From Pseudomonas sp. RIT-PI-q (GTDB taxonomy: Bacteria > Pseudomonadota > Gammaproteobacteria > Pseudomonadales > Pseudomonadaceae), in contig NZ_LHPC01000034.1 of assembly GCF_001297125.1 (NCBI RefSeq), forward strand, positions 248,001 to 312,000: a stretch of DNA of 64,000 nt, given 5' to 3'. The notes under the pieces are model-generated. The model was given only the letters and a program-made list of their open reading frames with translations, searched no databases and was not told the origin of the DNA. The position numbers and the translations under genes were made by a program. Positions 36,668 to 44,081 of this stretch are shown here, in pieces; position 1 is the stretch's first letter, and the number at the start of each line of letters is the position of its first letter.

Positions 36668-37105
36668 TTCACGACGATTGAATTTCCTTCACCGATTCCA
36701 TTAAGTGCGAGATTTTTCCGGAAATTCTAGCAACGTACATGTGTTGGAAACTGATTTAAAACCCCAGCGTAATCGTTGGGGTATGACCATACTCACTTAC
36801 TGCCTATGCGTGGAGCGGTGCAAAAGGGGGGGGCATAAACATAAACTAGTTTGGATCTACGCTATAGCGCAAATGGAGTGCTATCGGTTAAACAAATGTT
36901 CAAGCGCACCTTTAGAGACAAGGGGGGGGAGGGGAGGAGAGTCGCTGAGATACACAGTTCGGGGGAGGGGACTCAGGCTCTTTAGCAGAGCATCAGCATG
37001 CGGTCGATTAGCGCACTCTGCTCGTCAGATTTTGATTTCAATCATTTATCTGTTAAATTTCACGCACTCTTCAACCTACTCCTAATGTCACTTCATGAGG
37101 TTTTC
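36668..37105. other. Intergenic stretch with G-runs and an inverted repeat
   Basis: No gene is apparent in these 438 bases. A 9-bp stem (36760-36781, ACCCCAGCG/CGTTGGGGT around TAAT) lies about 90 bases after the GST stop. Long G-runs follow: eight Gs at 36826-36833, eight at 36922-36929 with GGGG at 36931, then GGGGG and GGGG at 36961-36970, which could form a G-quadruplex on the plus strand. The region leads into the mvaT-like gene and must contain its promoter. Confidence 0.5.
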
Positions 37106-37471
37106 ATGTCTAAACTCGCGGAATTTCGTCAGCTTGAACGTCACCTTGCAGAACAGTTACAGGCGCTTGAGGCTTTGAAAGGTGATGCTCGTCTCAAGAA
37201 AGAAATCGAGTTTGAGTCGAAGCTTCGTGATCTGCTGGCCAAGCATGGGTATAGCTTGAAGGACGTCATTAACATTCTTGATCCACAAGCCGGTCGGCAT
37301 ACTCATGCCTCGTCACCTAAAGCAGGGAGTCGTCGGCCACGCCAAGTAAAAGTTTATAAGCACCCGAACACCGGCGAAATAATTGAAACAAAAGGCGGCA
37401 ACCATCGCGGATTGAAAGAGTGGAAAGCAGAATTTGGCGCTGAAACCGTTGAGTCATGGTTGAGTAAATGA
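37106..37471 (+). CDS. MvaT/MvaU-family H-NS-like nucleoid protein
   Basis: A 121-residue protein of the Pseudomonas MvaT family: coiled-coil oligomerisation region (MSKLAEFRQLERHLAEQLQA, residues 1-60), then the AT-rich-DNA binding domain with VKVYKHPNTGEIIETKGGNH and GLKEWKAEFGAETVESW. These proteins silence horizontally acquired AT-rich genes. It diverges from core MvaT in several positions, so it is probably an accessory paralogue. GAGG (37096-37099) precedes the ATG, and a strong terminator follows. Its place within a patchwork of acquired genes fits a silencer carried by a mobile region. Confidence 0.92.
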   Translation: MSKLAEFRQLERHLAEQLQALEALKGDARLKKEIEFESKLRDLLAKHGYSLKDVINILDPQAGRHTHASSPKAGSRRPRQVKVYKHPNTGEIIETKGGNHRGLKEWKAEFGAETVESWLSK

Positions 37472-37490
37472 TTCAGTCTTGAGTGACTAA

Positions 37491-37516
37491 AAAGAGCCCT
37501 GAGGGGCTCTTTTTTA
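37491..37516 (+). terminator. Rho-independent terminator after the mvaT-like gene
   Basis: AGAGCCC (37493-37499) pairs with GGGCTCT (37504-37510) around TGAG, extended by A/T pairs and followed by a run of six Ts. It sits 20 bases after the stop codon. Confidence 0.85.
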
Positions 37517-37550
37517 TTGACATCAAAAATCAAGCAGCCGCTGTTTTGCC

Positions 37551-38901
37551 TTAGTAGATTTTTACTACGAATCCCAAAGCACGGAGCGCTTTGCTGGTGC
37601 GACCATTTCGCGGCGGTGCAATCTCTGGCCTGGCCCAACCTGCCACTTCAGCAATTGAGTTCAATCCATAGCGGGGGATGGTATAGTTACTGTCGCGCCC
37701 TGCGTGGTAAATCCGTTGCCAAATATCCGACGAGGTGCCGCCATACAGGACATAGTGCAATAGTTTACGGACATCCCATCCCTGCTATTGCGTTCGCGCA
37801 TAATGAGCGGCGCAAAGAGCTTTAGACGGCCCTCCTTATCCATTGATACCTGCTCGGGATGACCTAAACTGACAACGGTACTTTGATGATATGATCTATT
37901 GTGGCGTGCGTTTTGCTGCATAAAATTTCGAACTCCTGCTCTGTCAGGTGCAGAATTTTGTCTTCAGCCAGTAACTCTCGAACCTTAGGCGCGTGTTGGT
38001 AAAACGCATCATCTTCATGCGAGGGAGCATACTTGAGCGACTTCCACCATTGCATAGCCGCTTTCAAGGCTATACTTTTTGAGTTTTTGTTTCGCTGGAA
38101 GTATTCCTCGTAGGGCTTGCTGAGACTATCCCCGACTTTGTTATAATAATAGGCGTGAAGGAACTGATCCACCTGCCATCCCGTGGGAACACTCTCATCC
38201 ACCCAGCTGGGACGAAACTCCGATAGCTGTTCCTCAATACTTCGCAGGATGGCCATAGTACTAAGCCACTCTGCTCTAAAAATCTCTTTCTTTCGTTCGA
38301 AGCCACTTTTTTTCTCGGAAAAGCTGGAGCCGTGCCACTCGTCATGCTCTCGTATTTTTTTGGCGTCGTCGTAAACGTTTTTGTTCAACTCATTCATTCG
38401 TACCATTTCGGCGATGTAATCGCTTGAAATAGGAATGCTGACCTTCAATTCGCTTAAATACTCGAAAAAATCATCCAGTTCGGTATCCATACCATTGGCA
38501 ATCAGTTCATCGTCGGTAAGAAATATGCCTACCTCGATGTTAGTCATCCAACCGTTGTCGGTATGATTTGCCGAGCCAATATAAGCGCCATTACCTTTCC
38601 ATCAAATGACCTTCGGATGGAAACAATCGGGTATGAAGCGTGTGGTGACGTTTTCTTTTTGGTATTTAAGTAGTCGTCTCAGTAGGTCAATCGAGACCGG
38701 GACTGTGTGATCGTATCGCATCCACAAATTGAGTTGAATTTTGTTAGCAACGGTATGACCCAGCAGGTCGTGTGCAATGTTTGATGCGCTTGAGCCGTAT
38801 GCTATGGCAGCGAAAGCGCATTCCACCTCTCCAGGGTGCGGAATTGTTAGCAGAATATCCCTGAGGTGGACTCCGTTGATGCGGTTGGCAATCAGCTTCA
38901 A
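37551..38901 (-). pseudogene. Phospholipase D-like protein, broken by a stop and two frameshifts
   Basis: Reading down the minus strand from TTG 38901, the protein runs to CFHPKVI, hits TGA at 38602-38604, and resumes in the same frame with WKGNGAYIGSANHTDNGW, the HKD-like core of a PLD nuclease/transferase (His, Lys and GSAN). The TGA stands where relatives have Trp (TGG to TGA). Then 227 residues follow to a TAG at 37864. Homology seems to continue in a second frame (HPEQVSMDKEGRLKLFAPLI) and, after another shift near 37776, a third (KLLHYVLYGGTSSDIW to the end). PLD-like genes of this type often travel with restriction or defence genes. It is not functional as written. Confidence 0.7.
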
Positions 38902-38964
38902 TTGTGCATCCCTTCAAAAAGTTGGTTCCCACCCGCCTTTAAGCTTGTCTGTGGAGCAAGGCGA

Positions 38965-39549
38965 TTAATGATAAACAATGTCGGTAAGCACTTTAACAGC
39001 TTCTTCCGACCCGTAACAAACCGAGTAGTTGTCGCAGTTAGTACAAACAGGTTCCGGGCACGGGTGAAGCTCCATCCGCTCACACACTCGATGATAAAAA
39101 AACTTTTTCCATTTCATTTGGTCGACATTGGCCTCAAAGACGGGGCGAAAGTAATTTTTCAAAAGAAAGCTTACATCGTCGCGACCGGACAAGCCCATGT
39201 CATGCCAAAGGTGGTTGCCACCAAAGCAGCCACAGGCCAATGCATACGCGAGCCATATTGTTTCTGGTGCATTACTGCTGCAATCAGCCAACAGCATATT
39301 GACTAACTCCTGAAACTCGCAAGGCAGTACCGTATCGTTGGCCACTATTAAAGGGTTGTGGTTTGGCCCCCAGGCACTCGGAAAGCAATGATCCAGCATG
39401 CTCCAGTATTCTTCCTCGGCCAGACCAAGCCATTGTGCAAATCGTGGCAGCTTGCCGGTGTTGGCAGCGTCCAGGACACCCGCAATTGCTCGGTAGCTTG
39501 GATTATTCGAGTGAGCCGTGTCTGATTTCAGCAAAAGTGAGTAGTTCAT
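38965..39549 (-). CDS. nifQ: NifQ-type molybdenum-insertion protein
   Basis: A 194-residue NifQ homologue. The C-terminal motif CPEPVCTNCDNYSVC has the exact C-x4-C-x2-C-x5-C spacing of NifQ, which binds an Fe-S/Mo-Fe-S cluster and donates molybdenum to NifEN/NifH during nitrogenase cofactor assembly. The upstream part has WLGLAEEEYWSMLDHCFPSA and CGCFGGNHLWHDMGL, also NifQ features. ATG 39549 overlaps the modC stop by 4 bases, so it is the last gene of a modABC-nifQ operon. No nitrogenase gene is in view. It may serve another molybdoenzyme or a nif cluster elsewhere in the genome. Confidence 0.88.
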   Translation of the reverse strand: MNYSLLLKSDTAHSNNPSYRAIAGVLDAANTGKLPRFAQWLGLAEEEYWSMLDHCFPSAWGPNHNPLIVANDTVLPCEFQELVNMLLADCSSNAPETIWLAYALACGCFGGNHLWHDMGLSGRDDVSFLLKNYFRPVFEANVDQMKWKKFFYHRVCERMELHPCPEPVCTNCDNYSVCYGSEEAVKVLTDIVYH

Positions 39550-40223
39550 GCGCGAGAGTCCGAATAAATACAGCCGTTGCGTAATTCCAGAACGTGATCA
39601 CTCAGCGCGGCAACATCGTCTGGGTCGTGGGTAATGATCAGCATTGACAGGTCGAGTCTGGCTTGAAGTGCATTTAATTCGGCGCGCATCCTACCCCGAA
39701 GCGCCGGATCCAGTGCAGCGAAAGGTTCATCCAGTAACAGTATGTCTGGCTCCACCACCAATGCTCGAGCCAATGCAACACGCTGTTTTTGACCGCCGGA
39801 TATTTCTGATGGAAAGTTTGTTGCGACGTGATCCAGTTCAAAAGCCATCATCCACTTTTGGACTTGCGGATGGAGTGCCTTGCGTGATGGATTGAGCCAC
39901 CCGCGCTTAAGGCCAAAGGCAATGTTCTGCGCAACGGTTAAATGCGGGAATAGGGCGTAATCCTGAAACAAATAAGCGACTTTGCGTTGCTGAATAGGCG
40001 TATCGATATCCAGACTTCGATCAAGCAGTATTCGGTCATTCACGAGAATGCGCCCGGCGTCCGGTCGTAACAACCCGGCAATCGCTTGAAGTGTCAGGCT
40101 CTTGCCTGCACCCGAGGGCCCAAACAAGGCAACGCGCTTGCTTTCTGAGTGAAACGACACATCCAGCATGAAGCTGCGATTAGTGGCCTGCAGGTTTGTA
40201 GTAACGGCGACCTCCATGCTCAT
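39546..40223 (-). CDS. modC: Molybdate ABC transporter ATPase, short form
   Basis: A 225-residue ATPase: Walker A GPSGAGKS, RKVAYLFQDYALFPHLTV (Q-loop), signature ISGGQKQRVALARAL, Walker B ILLLDEPFAALDP, switch His in IITHDPDD. Typical ModC is about 350 residues and has a C-terminal MOP domain that binds molybdate for trans-inhibition; that domain is absent here, so regulation of uptake must be by transcription only. The gene follows modB by 3 bases and overlaps nifQ. Function as the molybdate importer motor is clear from the modA and modB neighbours. Confidence 0.9.
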   Translation of the reverse strand: MSMEVAVTTNLQATNRSFMLDVSFHSESKRVALFGPSGAGKSLTLQAIAGLLRPDAGRILVNDRILLDRSLDIDTPIQQRKVAYLFQDYALFPHLTVAQNIAFGLKRGWLNPSRKALHPQVQKWMMAFELDHVATNFPSEISGGQKQRVALARALVVEPDILLLDEPFAALDPALRGRMRAELNALQARLDLSMLIITHDPDDVAALSDHVLELRNGCIYSDSRA

Positions 40224-40226
40224 GAT

Positions 40227-40901
40227 TTACCTCGTCGCATGCCGTACCTTCCCTGGCGCCAGTTTGCTGGCCAACAGCAGCACAACAATGCAAGTAAGGG
40301 AGGTGACCACAACCAAAAAAATGGAGGTCTGTTCATCCCCTGCCTGCACCGCGTCAAAAATCGCTACCGACAGAGTCTGCGTGCGCCCCGGCAAATTCCC
40401 AGCGATCATCAGCGTAGCCCCAAATTCACCAAGGGCTCTGGCAAAAGCCAGTAGCACGCCTGCCGTTATACCGTTGACCGCTAGAGGTAGGCTCACTCGA
40501 AAGAAAACACCAGCTTCGGAGACGCCTAAAACGCGTGCTGCATTTTCAAGTTGCGGGTTGACGTTCTCTAATGCCGCTCGCGCCGAGCGCAGCACCAACG
40601 GAAAAGCCACTACCGTTGAGGCGATCACTGCACCCTGCCAAGTAAACACCAACTCCACACCCCAACCCTCCAACCAGGCACCTACCATGCCGCGCTTGCC
40701 GATCAGAACGAGTAGGTAATAGCCAAGTACGGTCGGCGGCAACACCAGTGGCAGCGTCAGAATAGAATCGACGAACTCCGCCGCTGGCGACTTCCACTGC
40801 GTTAGCAGCTTCGCTACGGCGACGCCCAGCACAAGATTAATCGCGGTAGACCAGAGCGCCACTTTCAGAGACAAGGCCAGCGGTAGCCACATAGCATTCA
40901 T
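40227..40901 (-). CDS. modB: Molybdate ABC transporter permease
   Basis: A 224-residue permease with five or six helices, ATPase-contact loop around ENAARVLGVSEAGVFFRVSL and the following GVLLAFARALGEFGATLMIAGN, the standard ModB/CysU family signature. It lies 9 bases downstream of modA and 3 bases upstream of modC. Complete. Confidence 0.92.
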   Translation of the reverse strand: MNAMWLPLALSLKVALWSTAINLVLGVAVAKLLTQWKSPAAEFVDSILTLPLVLPPTVLGYYLLVLIGKRGMVGAWLEGWGVELVFTWQGAVIASTVVAFPLVLRSARAALENVNPQLENAARVLGVSEAGVFFRVSLPLAVNGITAGVLLAFARALGEFGATLMIAGNLPGRTQTLSVAIFDAVQAGDEQTSIFLVVVTSLTCIVVLLLASKLAPGKVRHATR

Positions 40902-40910
40902 TTACAGTGC

Positions 40911-41693
40911 TCAAGGTTTCAGAAAGCCATTTTTAGCAAGTATTACTTGGCCCTCAGGGGAGAGCACATAAGCCGTAAAGCGCGCGGCCTCTGCCGGTTG
41001 TTTCGAGCTTGTCGTAATAGCGAGTGGAAACGTGATGGGTGTCTGAGAGGCTACGCGTAGTGCAATCCGCACCTTGTCCGGCATCAGTGCTGCATCGCTG
41101 GCAAAAACAAAGCCGGCATCCACTTCTCCGCGCGCTACATAGTCAAGCGTCTGGCGCACGTTTTGGGCGAATACGGCCTTCTTCGATACGGCATCCCATT
41201 GCCCAGCTGCCTCTAACGCAGCTTTGGCATAACGACCCAGCGGAACTGAGGCAGGATTGCCATAGGCGACCCGTTTAACTGATGCATCCACCAGGTCTGA
41301 CAACGACACAATGGGCAGTTTGCTATCGATCGGCACGATCAAAACCATTTGATTGGCCGCGAAATCCTGGCGTGTGTTTGGTTGGACAACCTTCTCTGTC
41401 ACTGCTTTGTCCATGGCAACTTGATCTGCAGATGCGATCACATCCGCAGGCGCCCCCTGAATGACCTGCTGCACCAGTACATCTGCAGCGCCAAAGTTAA
41501 GAATTATTTTAGTTTCAGGATGGCGCGCTTCGTATGCAGTAGCTAGCGACTTGAAACCGTTAGTTAAACTACTAGCGGCAGAAACGACGAGCTCACCGGC
41601 ATGCGCGGACGGGAGAACAACTGCAAGTACGAGCGCACCAGCTACACGGATGCTGGCGAATTGGAGTCGCGAAAAATACATAAAGATTTCCAT
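40911..41693 (-). CDS. modA: Molybdate-binding periplasmic protein
   Basis: A 260-residue type II binding protein with a signal peptide ending in SAHA-GELVV. Characteristic strings are VSAASSLTNGFKSLATAYEA, FNFGAADVLVQQVIQGAPAD (here LNFGAADV), and YGNPASVPLGRYAKAALE, which line the molybdate/tungstate pocket. The start could be 41693 or the internal ATG 41681; the latter begins just before the basic part of the signal peptide. A ModE-like site lies about 25 bases upstream of the start. First gene of modABC-nifQ. Confidence 0.92.
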   Translation of the reverse strand: MEIFMYFSRLQFASIRVAGALVLAVVLPSAHAGELVVSAASSLTNGFKSLATAYEARHPETKIILNFGAADVLVQQVIQGAPADVIASADQVAMDKAVTEKVVQPNTRQDFAANQMVLIVPIDSKLPIVSLSDLVDASVKRVAYGNPASVPLGRYAKAALEAAGQWDAVSKKAVFAQNVRQTLDYVARGEVDAGFVFASDAALMPDKVRIALRVASQTPITFPLAITTSSKQPAEAARFTAYVLSPEGQVILAKNGFLKP

Positions 41694-41717
41694 AATAGGG
41701 GGCGGTGGTTAAACCGG

Positions 41718-41734
41718 TATATAGATCCGTATAT
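41718..41734 (-). promoter_or_regulatory. ModE-type operator upstream of modA
   Basis: TATAT-N7-TATAT (41718-41722 and 41730-41734) fits the ModE consensus half-site spacing TATAT-N7-TAYAT and sits just upstream of modA, where ModE would repress when molybdate is plentiful. No modE gene is in the window. Match seen, binding inferred. Confidence 0.55.
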
Positions 41735-41739
41735 AACCA

Positions 41740-42602
41740 TGAAGCGATCGCGCTGTAACGGATCAAGAAGTAAGTAATCCTGATGCTTGTTATTTTTTAG
41801 GAATTGTGGGTTGGCTCGCTATTGGCCCTGATTTCATAACGATTCTATTTATAAAATGGGTAAAATTGTTTGGGGGCAGATGGTTTAAAGTCCTATTAAG
41901 CAAATGCTGACTTTAAAGCGTTTCGACTATTCTCCGATTCAGATCGCAGATTACCAATCCTGTGAGAATAATGAGCGATCTTGAAATAGATCGAGCGGTT
42001 TTTAATGTAGTTATCGAAGTAGCGGGCAAGTTAAATATTAATCAAAAGATGATCTTCCTGCACCTAAAAGTGGCAGTAATCATCATTCTCCACCGTAGTC
42101 GACAACGTCAGGTTATACAGTGGGGGACTGAGGTCTAGTGGCCGGCTTTCGAGCATAGTCAACTCATCACAGGATTTTCAGCATTGAACAAAAGCAAAAA
42201 GAAACCTCGAAAGGCGACGTGAAGGCGCGCCGTTGTGCGGCGCTCGGTGGCGTAGGTTTTTAGGCGTGTACAACGTACCCATGAGCGATCTCACAACCTG
42301 AGCAGCAACGAAAATGTACGCATCAGAGGCTGACTGATATAGAGGCGAAACCGCGTCTGCTTTGAGGTCAAACGGTTTGAATCGTGCTCTCCCATGCGTC
42401 TGCAGATAAGCTCGTTCGGCCCGCAGAGCTATGCCTGAGTATGGTTTTGGCGTTTTTTGGAACCACAAACGAATCAGTACAATAGCAATGCTGCACCTTG
42501 TTTTTGCCAATTCTGACTGAGATCATTTGGCCATTACTTAATCTCATAAATTTCAAGTCCGCGCCAACGCCCAGGCTTGCTTAATCTTAGGAATTGGCAC
42601 GA
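41740..42602. other. Intergenic stretch of about 860 bases
   Basis: Between the modA promoter and the first DUF262 gene. The only notable frame is 110 codons on the minus strand (42178-42510) with no recognisable domain and no good ribosome site. The part up to about 42060 is AT-rich. It may be remnant DNA of an insertion; I see no repeat or RNA gene I can support. Confidence 0.4.
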
Positions 42603-44081
42603 GTGACTGAGCAGCTCAGGGATGAACAATGGTCATTGATTCACGATCTTGTGGCATCTGATATCGTCGTGGCCAGCACATCAGTTGCGCAGCTGCTAGG
42701 TCTCGAACCGATCCTTGGAAACGGGGATACCTTGATCGAAGGTCGTTTGAATATTCCTGAATATCAACGTCCTTATCGCTGGCGCACAAAGCACCTGAAG
42801 CATCTATTGAATGACCTGGAAGAGTATTTTTCCCAGACTCTGCATGAGAATGCTTCGGGCCATGATTTCTACTTGGGCAGCGTCATTCTGCATCAGACCC
42901 GCATGCCAGGCAGGCGCAAGGATCAACTAAATGTCATTGATGGTCAGCAACGTTTGATCAGCATGGCGTTGTTCGCTTATCTGTTGGGTGAACGACGCTT
43001 GGCCAATGGCATATCACTGTCCTCACCCGAGTCTCAGGCGCGAGCCCACAAGAATCTTGAATGGCTCAAGCAGCAATCCCTGCCAGCGATTGATTTCTCC
43101 CGGGTTAATATCACGCTGGTCGTGACACGCAGAGAGGATGATGCCTACCGTTTTTTTGAAACACAGAATACGGGTGGCGTAAGGCTAGATGGTGCTGCGA
43201 TTCTCAAAGCACACCATTTACGCATGGTGCCGAGAGACGAACAGGATACCTATGCAAGGCGTTGGGAGTCATGGGGTGAACTGAGCCACGTGTTGGACGC
43301 AGTGATGAAGTCGCGTCATTGGCAAACCCTTCATTGGCGGCATTTGTCCTCCCATCGACTGCCTGTTCCGGTTCGAGAGGAAATCGTCTCGGAGTTTGCA
43401 GAGCGCACTGGGCGTGGAGAGGATATAGCCTACCGCACGGTCAATATCAGTCATTCTTTGGGACAGCAGATCCAGCACATGGCTAGCCAGGGATATGCGA
43501 TGCGCCAGCCGATAAATGGCGGTGCAAATGCCATCCACTACCTCGATTACTTTCAGCAGCTGCGCAACAGTGTGCTGCTCAGTCGCAATGACAGCAGCCT
43601 GGTGTCATTTCATCGGTTCTACGACTCCTTGGTGATTAAGGCTAATGGCAGCGAATTTTTACGCAGGCTGTTTGACTGTGCAGTGTTGCTGTATGTCAGT
43701 CAGTTTGGCCATCGGCAGCTATTGGAAGCCGGGTATTGGCTATTCCGGGTTGTTTTTGCCCCCCGCCTGATTAACGAAAAAGCAGTGCGTGAAAGCTCGG
43801 CACAGAGCTTTGTCAAAGATCATCCGATGCTCGATTGGATTGCTGCAAGCTACACCCATGAGGTGCTAATGGAGACGCTAAAGAATTTCAAATATCCGAT
43901 CGCCAACCGTCTTGATGCCAACAGTGTGAAGTACAAGTTTGTACGCACCGTGCAGGCCTATTTTTCTATGTCGCCAGTCGAACCAGGCGACGCGTTGAGT
44001 GACACTTTTGACGACGAGCTCAAGGGTGCCATCCGTTGCCAGCTTAAAGCGCTTCCAATGAGTCAGGCAGCCATACGATGA
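42603..44081 (+). CDS. DUF262 protein, first gene of a putative GmrSD-like defence pair
   Basis: About 492 residues. The N-terminal DUF262 domain has IPEYQRPYRWRTKHLKHLL, DFYLGSVILH, and the nucleotide-binding DGQQR motif (VIDGQQRLISMALFA), followed by RFFETQNTGGVRLDGAAILKA. DUF262 is the ParB-fold NTPase domain of type IV restriction enzyme GmrS, BrxU and SspE. No HNH motif is visible in the C-terminal half, which is helical. GTG 42603 is preferred since AGGA (42589-42592) suits it, whereas the TTG at 42594 would be too close. The stop overlaps the second DUF262 gene by 4 bases. Probably an anti-phage protein; the ligand or modified base is unknown. Confidence 0.82.
   Translation: MTEQLRDEQWSLIHDLVASDIVVASTSVAQLLGLEPILGNGDTLIEGRLNIPEYQRPYRWRTKHLKHLLNDLEEYFSQTLHENASGHDFYLGSVILHQTRMPGRRKDQLNVIDGQQRLISMALFAYLLGERRLANGISLSSPESQARAHKNLEWLKQQSLPAIDFSRVNITLVVTRREDDAYRFFETQNTGGVRLDGAAILKAHHLRMVPRDEQDTYARRWESWGELSHVLDAVMKSRHWQTLHWRHLSSHRLPVPVREEIVSEFAERTGRGEDIAYRTVNISHSLGQQIQHMASQGYAMRQPINGGANAIHYLDYFQQLRNSVLLSRNDSSLVSFHRFYDSLVIKANGSEFLRRLFDCAVLLYVSQFGHRQLLEAGYWLFRVVFAPRLINEKAVRESSAQSFVKDHPMLDWIAASYTHEVLMETLKNFKYPIANRLDANSVKYKFVRTVQAYFSMSPVEPGDALSDTFDDELKGAIRCQLKALPMSQAAIR

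Noticed and set aside
36760..36781. Inverted repeat as a terminator of the GST operon
   Set aside because: The T-tract lies on the minus-strand side; on the plus strand no T-run follows, so it was kept only as part of the spacer description.
42178..42510. 110-codon minus-strand frame
   Set aside because: No recognisable domain, no ribosome site, no partner; could be chance.
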